Positions 28,790 through 39,830 of a stretch of 64,000 nucleotides of DNA are shown piece by piece. The translations under genes and the position numbers were made by a program. The stretch covers positions 80,844,474 through 80,908,473 of the forward strand of contig CP154956.1 of the NCBI GenBank assembly GCA_039621445.1, written 5' to 3'. This DNA comes from Euglena gracilis. Its lineage: Eukaryota; Euglenida; Euglenophyceae; Euglenales. The notes beneath the pieces were generated by a model. That model saw only the letters and a program-made list of their open reading frames with translations. It did no database searches and had not been told where the DNA came from. Each line of letters opens with the position of its first letter. The first letter of the stretch is position 1.

Positions 28790-30402
28790 GGATCTCTGTT
28801 GGCGTGACTGAGCGTGACTGAGCGTGACTGGGCGTGACTGGGCGTCACTGGGTGTGGGACTCTGGATGACCATAGGTGCTTGGGGGGGGGGGATGCCATC
28901 TCGCCCCCTGATTTTTCGGGAGTTGCACCACATTTTTGGGCAAACTTTCGACCCCCCCATTTGGAGGTTGGATTTGGGGTGGGTTGTGCTGTAGCAGGGC
29001 CCAAAATGGCTATTTTCAAAGGAAAATTGGCTTGGTCGTGAGGAACCAGGAACCCAAACCGACCCAGGGGGGGGGTGCCTGTTATGGGCAGGCATCTCAT
29101 AGCACTAGAACTCTTCCCCCCTAGAAGACTCTTGCACCCAATCTTGGTGGGTACATTTTACACCGCTGTTGGCCATTTTTTGCTGCTTCTGGCGATTCTG
29201 GCTCCTGCTTCTTGGCTCCTTTTGGCTGCTTCAACCTGTTTTTGCCACTTTTTGCCTCTTTCGGCTTCTTTTGGTGTTTGTTTTTTTTTTCGTTGCACAG
29301 GGCAATCAGGGCGATGCGGGACCCAGAGGGTGGGTGTCTTTGGGTGCTTGCACACAGCCAAATTCCAAGCGAAAATATGAAGTGCTGGGGGGCTGCATGC
29401 ATGTGCATGTTTTCATCAGTGCTGTGGCTCCGTTTTGTCTTGCATGATGCGGTGACTAATGTCCATTCCTCCAGCGCAAACTGCAGCAAGCTTGTGGCAA
29501 CGCGAAGCAGCTGCCGGCTCCGTATACCTGTGGTCATCCATTGCCGCCCACTGTCGTCCACCGCGGCTGTGCTGTCTTGTTGTTTCTTCCCCAACCCACC
29601 CCCATCAACCCACACCAATGCTGCTTCAAGCCTGCCTTTTGTTTCACAATACTGTCTGGTGTCAGCAGAGGTTATCCAAGCACCTGTGAATCGGGCAGGG
29701 CTGGATATTTTTACAGCCAGATGCGCCTCACCTGGGCAAATTTGCGTGGATTGCTGACCCCAAAATTCAGCCAGGATTTGTTGATTTGGGAGGTCAACGT
29801 TTTGGCATATTGATAGTCCCCCTCCCCAATAAGCAAATCCTGGCCCAAGGCTGTGTCTCAGCAGCACCTATGAAGTTATTGGTTGTGACTGGGCGTGACT
29901 GGCTTTGAGGCAACCTCACTCCGATCAATTTCCTTCCCATGGGCAGCCAATATTCCTGAAATTGGAGGGGGGGAATATTCGGTGGTTTTTTGGGTTTGGC
30001 GGATTTTGGACTGATTCCACTCCACACAGGCATGTCTGTCACTAATGTTGAAACCCCTGCATTGGGGTAAGAATTTGATAATTGGGGTTCTGTGACTGGG
30101 TGTGATTGGAAAGTTCGGTTACATCTGGCCATTTAGGGCAATTTTTGGCCATGTTTGGCTTTTTTTCGTCTGTTTTTGTCTGCTTCTGGCCGCCTTTGGT
30201 CATTCGTGGTCACCTGTGTATATTTTTGAGTATTTTTTTTTTTTGATCATTTCTGGCCGCTTTTGGCCAATTTTGGCGTTTTCTGGCACTGAGATTTCTG
30301 TGTGACGACCGGTTGCGAGTGAGTGTGACTGAGCGTGACTGGGTTGCGACTGCGTGTGACTGAGCATCATTGGGTCTAGGATTCTGGATGACCATAGGCG
30401 CT
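28790..30402 (+). repeat. GTGACTGGGC minisatellite copies with GACCATAGGTGCTTG ends
   Basis: Copies at 28800-28881 (ends GATGACCATAGGTGCTTG), 29856-29910 (starts CAGCACCTATGAA) and 30310-30402 (ends GATGACCATAGGCGCTTG). Left ends read CA(A)GCACC(C/T)ATGAA; right ends are near-complementary. The last copy ends 31 bases before the C2 exon at 30434. Confidence 0.6.
29475..29521 (+). CDS. Possible exon upstream of the C2 exons
   Basis: The sequence after CCTCCAG reads RKLQQACGNAKQLPA and stops at a GTATAC donor. It looks helix-forming, but its end phase (2) does not fit the next known exon (phase 0), so either another exon intervenes or the call is wrong. Confidence 0.25.
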
Positions 30403-30433
30403 TGCCGTGCCCTCTCGCCGCCCCTCCCCGCAG

Positions 30434-32484
30434 ATTGCGTCGCGTGACCCGATGTCGTTGGTGGAGGACGAGGCCCCCCACGTGCACCTGGAGGTGCGGG
30501 TGGGAGCCGGGGAGGACCTGCTGGCCACGAAGGCGTTCCTCGCCCTCAGCCTGACGGGCGGGCAGTACCACCACACCACGGCACGCCACGGGCTGCGGCC
30601 GCACTGGGACGAGTCGTTCGACTTCTGCGTCGCCCAGGGCCAACGGCTCCGGGGCCCTCCCATCTTCTCTCTCCCACAGAGTTTTGGGCTCTGGCGTGGG
30701 TAAAATATAATTTCAGCAGCCGACCTTCTGGCCATGGGCCCCAGCGCAGCCCACAAAGATGCACGGTGGCACCGGAGGAAGTCCTTCGATATGTGTCACG
30801 GCCCGCCGGCCAGTCGGCCCAGAGAGCCCTGGGGCGGTGGCTCTCGGCGAGGCCCTGTCCCCAACATGCCCTGCCGGCTCATCGTCACGGTGCATCACCC
30901 GGACGACAGCACCCGCGCCCCGGGCGAGCTGTGCGGCCAAGGCGTGCTGGTGCTCCGCACGCTGGAGGAGGTCCACGGCGATTCGTTCGGCCAGGGCGGG
31001 CCCGATGCTCGTCCGGCCGAAGTGATTTGGACAAATAATTCATTGTGTCAGAGCAAAACCGTGAGGAGTTGGCCTGTCCAAATTATGGCTCTGGCGCACC
31101 CGTGCCCCCAAACCAGTCTCCCCATATGAAGTATTTACTTGGGGGCACAGCAATCGAAACAACCGGCTGACACACTGACAACTGGCATAACCCCTGCAGG
31201 GGGGATCAGACCTTTGGGATGAAGGGCAGCCCTGGGGCCAAGCAGTTCTGGGTGCCGCTCAAGCTGACAGGCCGCCATGCGGGCAAGGTGTGCTGCCCAG
31301 CGGGGTTGGCATCGCCGATTTATCCGTGCAGTTTTTCCCCGGAGCATGTCGCCAACCTGACAATTGAATGCCCTTTGGGGTGTTTTTTTTTTATTTGGAG
31401 GGCTGCAGTTCACTGCAGCGCATTGGCGCGTCAATTGTTAACTGCAGCTTGGGGGGGGGTGAAGTCAAGAGCTGCAAACCGGGTCACCTTGGCGGTGTGG
31501 CAAAAAGAAGGGATGCCTGATCTGAACGTTCTGTATCAAACCAGACATTCAAATGCTCCCCCACGCCTCGGAGGCGGGAAACGTTTCACAATTTTTTGAT
31601 GGGGTCACGCTGACACGCTGAGCAACAGATTGGTTTTTTTTTCCATTAATTTATGCTCCAGACTCCATGTGCTCCAGATATATGTGCCAGGGTAAAACGC
31701 TGTTCTGTGAACAGACATGCTCTTTTTGGTGAGTCAGAGCAGGCTGACACTGAAGATTTTCTGTTCCCCTGCCTGAGAACCGCATGTTCAAACATAACTG
31801 AATGGAGGGAGTCAATCCACCTAATCAAGCTTTCCATTGCAGTCCTGTCCCTGGGAAGGTCATTTTTCTCCTTGCTCTGGTGGTTTGCCTTTGTATTCTG
31901 TACTGGACTTTTGTATCGTTGTTTTTTTGCACACACACCCCTGCATGTCTAAGTACACCCCGGTGTGCTTACCCATCTTTCTAGATGTCAACTTCTTGGG
32001 GAAGCTTATTTTGTGGGTGTTTTAAAGTGAAATTCATAGACAGTTTCGACGTTTTAGAAGCCTGGTTTTGTTTGGTAAGATATTGTTGTGGGTTTTTCCA
32101 TCTCAATGTCTCTAAGTTCAACAGTGGACCCCCAAAAAGGGTAATTTTTCTTTTTACTGCAAAGCGCCTATTTTTTGCAGTCAGGTTTTCCCTCCTTGTC
32201 TAAGCACTGCCTCCCTGGCCCTTACCCATATTTTTTGGCAAAACCCAGTGTTTCCAGTTTTTGGACAGGGGAGATAAATTTTTCATGCAAAACGAATAAA
32301 TCTCATGCAAAACGTGGTGAGGCTTTGTAACTGACTGAATGTGATAATGTTCTCCCCGGGTCAAGCCACAACGCCCGGCTTCCCATCAGGTGTGCCTGGA
32401 GGTGATGGCCGTGGACATTCCGTGCCCAAACCCAGGGGAACCCCCCGAAACCAGGCCCCCACCTGGTCCTCTCTTGTGTCCATG
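30434..32484 (+). CDS. C2-domain exons (start of a long C2/coiled-coil gene)
   Basis: 30434-30649 begins IASRDPMSLVEDEAPHVH and enters a C2 domain: LEVRVGAGEDLLATK, LALSLTGGQYHHTT, LRPHWDESFDF. Exon 30881-about 31010 continues RLIVTVHHPDD, ELCGQGVLVLRTLEE. An exon ending at 31287 gives AKQFWVPLKLTGRHAGK at a GT donor, and 32390 onward reads VCLEVMAVDIPCPNPGEPP. C2 domains are about 120-residue beta sandwiches that bind membranes, often through Ca2+. Here the first Ca-loop acidic residues are replaced by ATKAF, so Ca2+ binding is doubtful. 32524-32590 (SRYREIFVRGRAVVFLNGKT) is a further likely exon. The upstream start was not found. Confidence 0.7.
30650..30880 (+). other. 231-nt intron bounded by a CGGCTC direct repeat
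   Basis: CGGCTC at 30644-30649 and at 30875-30880 both fit the frame, and removal of one copy plus the interval joins VAQGQRL to IVTVHHPDD, as a C2 domain needs. Read-through hits a stop at about 30700. No GT-AG fits. The direct repeat could mark how the intron arose. Confidence 0.5.
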
Positions 32485-33655
32485 CGTCTCACTTTGCCAT
32501 GCTCGCTGCTCATTGACTTGCAGAGTCTCGGTACCGTGAGATCTTTGTGCGTGGCCGGGCTGTTGTGTTCCTCAATGGGAAGACCGTCAAAATTTTTTGG
32601 GCTGCTTTCCTTGCATGGTGGAACAGTGTGCCGAACAACAGTCCCGCCCGAGGACGCGACCAGTGGCGTGAGGGGTGTGGGCCTGGCGGGACCCCCCGCG
32701 CCGGAGAGCAGCCGGCGGTCCTTCCCCACCCCCCGCCCGCCGGAGGTCGACGGCCGCGGTGCCGATGACGAGCACGTCAGGTCCCCCCCTTCTGCCCTGG
32801 TTGGTGAGGGTGAGACCCCCGGCCCCCAGGGTCTGACCCAAGCGGTTGTGTTGCATTTTCTAAGTTTGGTACATTAACGCCCCTTCCAAATTAACGTACG
32901 GGACCCAATGTGCCACTTGGATTCACAGGGAGAATAATAAGCGTGATACTTCTTCATTGTGCACAGGTTGATGGTTGGTGCTTGGGGTATGTTGCAACCA
33001 GTGCTACTGGGCCTAGCCGTTCCCTGGGGCATGGAAAGCATTCATTTTTATTGAACCCTACTCAGGTGGGCTCATCATGCTGGCTTTTGCTTGACACCCA
33101 ATTCAGCACCCCCCATTGTATTCCCTGCAGCCCACTCCGGACGGAACACAGCACCGCCTCTTTGCCATCATCTGATTTTTTGAATTTTGGACGTTTTCGC
33201 ATTCCTGTCAGGCATTGCTGGGGGGACCATTTGTAGTGCCAGTGGCGCCATCCCCCCCCCCCCCGGGATGCCCCGTCTTTTGCTGCTCCGGTGGATGCTT
33301 TTTTTTGTGAGAATTTAGGCAGCGGTCAAATGGCAGAAGCTTGTGCAACATTTCCATTGCGACCAAATCCATTCAAGGTCCGAATCAGAGCCCCCTCCCC
33401 CTCCCCCAGGATTTGATTGAACAACTTCCCAAATGAGGGCCAAATGAGCCTATTATTCAGAATGCTGTCATCTTGAGGAAGGAAAGCTGCTATAATGTGT
33501 CTCTGGAAACCAGCATCTTTCCACCGGCTCCATCATGGAATCGGTCTCTGTGGGCCCGCTCCTCGCCGTAGCCCCCCAACGAACTCAGCCGCTGCGCCAT
33601 TGCCCCCCCCCCCCAGGGCCCCAACCCCTTTTTCTGGCCTGCGACTTCTCCGTAG

Positions 33656-36600
33656 GCTGCTGGAGCTGCACCTGGAGGAGCTGCTGGCAACAGAGCGGGA
33701 TGCCCAGGGCCGGGCGGGAACCCACTGGGGGGGGGGCGACCCCCCCAGTTAGTTGCACTGAGGCTTCTTGTCTGTCTATGGCCGGCGCTAGCTTCGCTTC
33801 TGGCCCAGTTTGTGTGGTGAGTGGCCAGGGACCCCTTCCACCAGTGCTCGTTTGTTGCCCCCCCCCCCCCCGGCCACCTGGCCGCCTGGAGGGGGGGGGG
33901 GCGACCCCCCCCTCTCTGGGCCGTCCCGGGCGGCCCTGGGGCCATCAAGCGGACGTACGACGAGGAGCAGGCGGCCCTGCTGGAGGAGCTGAGTGAGCTG
34001 CGGGCCAAGGTGGACCGGGCCTGGGCCGACCCAGCAGAGGTGGGCCCCGTTGCTGCCGCGTGGGCCAGAGCCCCCCCCCCCCCGCCTGGCCACCCCGGGC
34101 TGTGGTGGGCCCCAGGCATTTTTTTTAGTCGGGCGCCCACCCCACATAGCATCCCTGCCGACCCCCCCGGGGGGGGGGTAGGGTTTCGGGGGTGGGTTGT
34201 GCAGGCACCCCGATCCCGTTTTCTTTGTCCTTTTGGCAAAAAATGACCCACCCGACTCTGGGTACCCTGGGCTGCCCCCCCCCCCCCCCCCTGCTATGGG
34301 CAGGCACCCTATAGCCCCCACCCACCCCCTCCCCCCGGTCAGTAAAAAAAAAAGCCTGGTGGGCCTTGGGGGGGCAGGGTCCCCTGGTGGCCAAAAAGCC
34401 AAACCCTAAACCTAAACGGCCCGGCCGGTTAACCCTCCCCTCCAAATGATCCCCCCCTGAGGGTCCGACTTAACGAGTCAATTCCCCCCAAGGACTTCGC
34501 ATATGTTGCCACCAAGTGGCGGAAAGGACAGACCAGCGGTTGCACCGTTGAGTGCATCGTTCTTTTTCGGCTTTTTTTCTGTGAACTTGTGACCCAAATT
34601 TTCTGCTCTCCATCAAAAAGCATTGAGGGAGGACGTTGCCCCGTTTTCCCCCGCCCTTTTCCCATTTCGGGTTTTTTTTTGGGATTTCAAAAGCTTTCAG
34701 GAGTTCATCCCCCAAATAATACCTGTATGGTGTGGTGACATCTGCTCCAGGATTCCCTACCTGTCAAAGTCCTTGCATTTTCTCCTGTGGTCCCAGGGCA
34801 CCAGACCACATCCCTACTGCATTTTACAGGTCTGGGTGCCAGGCCCTTTGAAAAGATGGAAAATGTTCCAGGAAGCATTTTTGTGTATTATTGTCGAAAG
34901 TTCCAATATTGCAATTGATTTGGAGATACTGCTTTTTTCCCCCCATCTGCAAATTTGCAAACCCCAAAATGATTTAAAATTATTTGTCTTTTCGGTCTGA
35001 CAGTCTAAACTGTGGATTGTATTCCAGTCAGGTGTTCCTCCCCCTTGTCTGAGCATTGCCTTCTTGTTTATGACCCATATTTTGCTAAATAAGCGCCTCA
35101 CCCCTTCCCCGGTTCTAACGCATCCTTCGACTCTTAGACAAAAGGGGGTTGCGTTGTTGTGTGACCATCCCATTCCTTTCTCATCCAGGGGGAGCTTGTA
35201 AAAAATAAAGAATTGGAAAGTTGTGGAATACAAATCCCTTGGGATTTTTGAAGTGACTCATCCAATTTTCCAATTTTCCTCTGAATACCCCAATTTTAAA
35301 TTTTTGTTGTGATTTTTCAAAGCCTTTGAAAGGCTATTGCAGGCTTTTATGAATAAACCACCCATGCTTATGAACACCCCTCCAGGGCAACCAACTCCAC
35401 TACTCACTCCTACTCCCATTGCAAAGAAAGATTACGGCAGTCTGGGAAGGTTTGCTGATCCAAAAAGACAAATCAGCTCTTTTTTTTCACAATGAATCAG
35501 GGGAGTCACTTGTGACTGGGGTGACATTTTTGTCCCGCCAACTGACACAAAAATCTGAAAAGGCGATTTCCCCTCCCCCTATGTCCAACGACCCCCCTAT
35601 GTCCAACGGCCACCCCCCCGGTCAGAGGACACCTTTTCGGAGGTTTGATGTTTTTTTTGCAGGTGTGTGAAAACCGGAGGTTTGCCAGCCCGGAAAGGCT
35701 TTTCTTCCGCCCTTCTCCTCTACCCCGCAGCCCGTCGTCCAAGGATGTCCGTTTTGGGTGCTATTTGAGTAAATATTTGTTGACAGGGCTGGAAATGGGG
35801 GTGCGAAGCGCCGGAAGGAAAATTTTGACCTGTTTGGGGGGGTTTTGGCAAACTTTTTTCCCCCGACCCTGTGTCCAACGACCCCCCCCCCGGTCAGAGG
35901 ACACCTTTTGGTCACTACCCTATGTCCAACGACCGCCCCCCCCCCCCCCGGTCAGAGGACAGAGGTTACCGGTCGTTTGACATAGGGGGGGGGAGGGTAC
36001 CTATTTGTGGTCAGAAGCCTGAAAAAATTGGAATTTTTTCAACCCAGAAGTCTCTTTATAAACATAAAAGAGACAAGTTCCTATGAAGCGGGTGCAAAGG
36101 GTAGAGAGGACAGTTCCTGGGGAGGACAAGTCTCTGGAGGGGAAGATGGTGAAACAATCCCAACCATAATTCTTTGAAATCTGACCGGTTGAAGCATGAA
36201 CTTATTATGAAAACATATTTTCTGGCACCACAATTATTTTTTGAATTTTGCATGAGTCCATAATTGGTGGGGTAATTGATATGGGGTGACGTTGCAGAGA
36301 GTAGGGGCCAAGAAGGTAACATTTTCATGGGGCAAAAACTATTTTGGGGGTTTTCTGGGCCCAAATTAACACCTAAGTTTAGGCCAAAATTGAGCGTATG
36401 CAAAATCTGGGCCTGTATTTAAATCCTATACCTAAGAAGATACGCTTATTTGGATCAATGTTTTCAGCTGCAAGCCAAAGGACAGGTGATTACGTCAAAA
36501 CGAAGGAAAACCTTTGATCATGCCACCGCCAGGAGCAAGGACCCCGCCAGGTTATTTGGGGGGGGGGGTTAGTTTGTGGTATATGACAGTTTTTAAGGGC

Positions 36601-38457
36601 AGGTTTAGCTGGTTGTTCGCAAATGTTGGTGTTGTTCCTCTGGCTTGGACCCGCCCGGAATACTGTCTCTGGTCCATACTCGCTGGTCTGTCGTTATAGG
36701 CCTCCCTCCTCTGTGGTCGACTTGTCTGGACACAGTTTCCTGCGAGGGTGAACACTGGTTTTCCAGAGGAGTGCATCGATTTTCTTGTTGTCCCTTTCCA
36801 CATTGTTCCTTCGCAAGGGGAGAGGGGCAACAACCTTCCCCTGCAACTTTATTCCAATTACAACATTTAAGGGCACTGCAGAGTTTTTTGGGGGGGAGTT
36901 AGGATTAGGTTTGTTCTAAAGTAGCTCTAACCAAACAGTAAATAACCCTCACTCTCTGAACATACAGCTTTGACATCACCCAAGCCCCATCCAACCCACC
37001 CCCAGCTCATAGTCTAAGTTTTGGTTGCCTTAGCCTCCGGGGAGCCTCCGCGGAGGCTGGTTACCTTAGGCTCCGAGGAGCCTCCGCGGAGGCTGGTTAC
37101 CTTGGAGCCTCCACGGAGGCTCCTCGGAGGTAACCACTGTTGTGCACAGGCTATGTCTGGCACAGCACCGTGCACCCTGGCATTTCCTGCAGCCCTTTTT
37201 CATTTGCACTTTGCACCGTGCATGTCCGCCGACATTCTGTTTTCAGCGAAATGGACAACACTGTGGATTTCATGTGACTTTTTTTTTGCAACATCACATC
37301 CATATGCTGACGTGCAGTTTGCCTACCACCTTCTCCCCACGTGACTGTTGGTTCACCTGGTTGAAGACACCCCAGTGCAATCCAAATCCCAGTGGGATCA
37401 CAATTTCGGGTACAATTCTAGCCTCTGGATAATTTAGGTGCAATTCTGGCTGAATCAATTCATTTTCGGTTTTGTTTAAGCTCTATGTTGCCTCCCAAAT
37501 TCCATAATTCTTTTTGATACGTCTGTTAGTCCGAGAATTAGTCCGTCAATTTGTCCGTGAATTAGCCCGTGAATTTTTTTCCTCTTTGCAAATGGGTAGA
37601 AAAAAAACGGACAGGTTCTGACAGGTTCGGAAGCTAATTATCTGCCACTGAGTGCAGTCGCCGTGTTTGACATTGAAGAATTTCTCTTTATTACAAAAAA
37701 TCACGTTCATTTATATGTTCCCAACATGCTCCTGCAAAAGTGGTTACCTTAGCCTCCGAGGAGCCTCCGCGGAGCCTCCGCGGAGGCTGGTTACCTTGAG
37801 CCTCCGCGGAGGCTGGTTACCCTGAGCCTCCGGGGAGGCTCCGCGGAGCCTCCCCGGAGCCTCCCCGGAGCCTCCGCGGAGGCAACCAAAAAGTTAGGAT
37901 TCCACTTTTGCGGTAGACCCCCCCTGCTCGTTCGTTGGCACCCAGGCTGTTGGAGTCAATTCCCCCTAATCATCCCATTTTTCCAGAGGATTTTTTTTGC
38001 AAAGTTTTTCTTGATGCCTCGGGAAAATTTTGTTTGCAGCCTCTCCCCCCACGCAGGCCTTCTTTGTACCCCTCCCCCCAAATTGGTTTCATTGAGGCCA
38101 GTGAGCCGGAGGGGGGGGGGATTTTTAACCCATTTTTTTTCACTGTTTGCATCACATTTTTGAAGTCATCTTTGAGGGACGTGTGCAGCATGTGGTCCAG
38201 TGGGGTCTCATTTCCACCCTGCATAACAAAGACCCCAGGTTTAAGACTGCTTTCCAGGAGGCAGAATAGAACCAACGGGGTATATGTTGGGGGGTTATTT
38301 TTCATGGAAATGGTTCATGTGTCGTCAAGGAAAATTGTGTGTTTGCATAGACCGTGCTGCCCTCCCTTTTTATTTTACTCTGCCACACCAGCTGCAAGCC
38401 CGAATCGCTGCCCGTGAAAAGCACGGCCATGTTGTAGAAACGCTTCGAAAGCGGTCG
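33656..38457 (+). CDS. Coiled-coil exons, probably of the same C2 gene
   Basis: Four blocks. 33656-about 33719, after CTCCGTAG, reads LLELHLEELLATERDAQGRA. 33950-34039 reads RTYDEEQAALLEELSELRAK and on to a GAG/GTGGGC donor. 36468-36550, after TTTTCAG, reads LQAKGQVITSKRRKTFDHAT and on. 38392-38457, after CACACCAG, reads LQARIAAREKHGHVVETLRK. Heptad-like Leu, Glu and Arg pattern predicts coiled coil. Order and strand place them after the C2 domain, which suggests a membrane-tethering or scaffold protein; this is inference. Exon 36468-36550 ends in phase 2 while the next begins in phase 0, so at least one exon is missing. Confidence 0.55.
34113..34358 (+). mobile_element. hAT-like MITE, 246 bp
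   Basis: Starts CAGGCATTTTTTTTAG and ends AGTAAAAAAAAAAGCCTG. The flanks GTGGGCCC (34105-34112) and GTGGGCCT (34359-34366) match at 7 of 8. It lies 73 bp inside an intron that starts at 34040. Confidence 0.72.
34430..34680 (+). repeat. Dispersed repeat with a conserved peptide, copy B
   Basis: The + strand reads KDFAYVATKWRKGQTSGCTV followed by EC at 34490-34561 and matches copy A (1599-1667, minus strand) at both protein and DNA level. The left side has AAATGATCCCCCC next to CTGAGGGTCCGAC. Confidence 0.45.
35574..35995 (+). mobile_element. Element with TATGTCCAACGACC inverted ends
   Basis: CCTATGTCCAACGACCCCCC at about 35578 and GGTCGTTTGACATAGGGG ending near 35990 form inverted ends; internal copies of GTCCAACGACC and GGTCAGAGGACA lie at 35595-35635 and 35870-35965. 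It carries CGAAGCGCCGGAAGG and C-runs as in the other MITEs. Target duplication is hidden by the C/G runs. Confidence 0.5.
37015..37897 (+). mobile_element. 880-bp element with CCTCCGCGGAGG palindromes at both ends
   Basis: The left end CTAAGTTTTGGTTGCCTTAG and the right end, read on the other strand, CTAACTTTTTGGTTGCCTCC are inverted repeats. Next to both lie several copies of GGTTACCTTAGCCTCCGAGG and CTCCGCGGAGGC palindromes (37026-37135 and 37740-37885). The middle is plain T-rich DNA. No duplication was recognised. Confidence 0.6.
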
Positions 38458-39362
38458 GTGTGCACATGTGCTCTTCTCTCTTTTCTGAATCGGTGTTGCT
38501 GGGGAGCTCCTTGGGGGGAGGAACTCCTTGGGTGGGGAGACTCCTTCCGACCTGAGTGTGTGTGCTTGTGGGCAAGTGTGTTGTCAGTCAGTGTTTCGCC
38601 CAGGCTGGCAGGTGGGGCATCGTTGGGGAGATGACCCTGCCAACCCTTTTCACTGACCGCTCTTGTCTGTGCGGTGCAGACTGTAAAAAACAAGTCACCC
38701 TTTCTGGTTGGGGGGGGGGGGGCTGAAAAAATGAGCCTAAAAAATCCAGGCAACGCAAGAGTGGCTCCACTACCTCCAGGCACCCTTTGGGGAGGGCAAG
38801 TCCAGGGCGGTCCATAAAAGACAGGAAGTTTTTTTCTCCTCAAGGACCGCTCCTCAAGGACCGCCTTTAAGCCCAAGAGACGGCCAAGGGTCGAACTGGG
38901 GCTTGAACAGGGTCAACAAATAAAAGGTCGAAAAATGCATATTTTTTTTTGACGTTTTGGGTGGGTGTGCGGGGGCCCAAGGATGGAGGCCCAGAAACCA
39001 CTTCTTCCCCCGAAGTCGACCCGTTTTTCGCCAAGGTATGGCTATTTTTTCGGTTATTTTTCCTGTGGATTTTTTTTATATTGATATGCTGGGACAGGAA
39101 GTTAGTTTTTTTTCCCCTGTTTGGGATCGCCCTGGGCAAGTCAAGGCCCTTTCAGCGCGGAGAAATGCAAAAATGCTGAAAAATACCGAAGGTTTGGGGC
39201 GCCGATCCTGGGGTCGCAGCACCAACCCCCAGGGGAGGGGGTGGCCTGAGCCACCGGGTGCTCAGTGGAAGCTGCCGCGGGTTTAGCCAGGCGTGGGGGT
39301 GCGAAGCAACTGTGCCATGCAATTCTGGAAAAGGTGCCATGGAAAGCTCCATGGGACGCAGG

Positions 39363-39578
39363 CTGGCTGAAATTTAAGGTGGTGCCGACCCCCAGATCCA
39401 AAAATGCCTGGGCACTCGGCCAAGGCACATTTGGCGTTGAAGGCGCCGGAAGCCCAGCAGACCCCATTTTTGGGCACTTTTCGGACCACGACCAGGCAGG
39501 CACCGACCCCCCCCCCCGGGGGGTAGTGCCTGGGTTCGCGAGATCCCTCTCCCCTCGGGGTTGGTCAACTTCAGCCTG
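39363..39578 (+). mobile_element. hAT-like MITE, 216 bp, relative of 13282-13530
   Basis: CTGGCTGAAATTTAAGGTGG at the left, TCAACTTCAGCCTG at the right; flanks GACGCAGG (39355-39362) and AACGCAGG (39579-39586) match at 7 of 8. The interior matches the 13.3-kb copy closely: GGTGCCGACC, AAGAACGCC/AAAAATGCCTGGGCA, TCGGCCAAGGCAC, GGGCACTTTT. Confidence 0.72.
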
Positions 39579-39830
39579 AACGCAGGGTTACTGCATAAAT
39601 CTCTCTTCTAAATCAGTGCTGCCAGAGGAACTCCTTGGGGACAAGTTCATGCTGCATGTGTTCTTCTCTCTGTCTCTCTGCGCATGTGAGAGAGGGGGGG
39701 GGGCAAGAATATTGCCCCCCAAATGCACAACCAGGGTGTTCTACATTTGGGGGGTTATGGCATGACAACTGTACAATATATGATGATGAGAAGAATGTTG
39801 GCATTATATCATGTATCACATGCGCACATA

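Noticed and set aside
33490-34402. Long minus-strand frames of 200-250 residues
   Set aside because: They are shadows of GC-rich + strand exons and C-run MITEs; composition is Gly/Pro/Arg with no domain.
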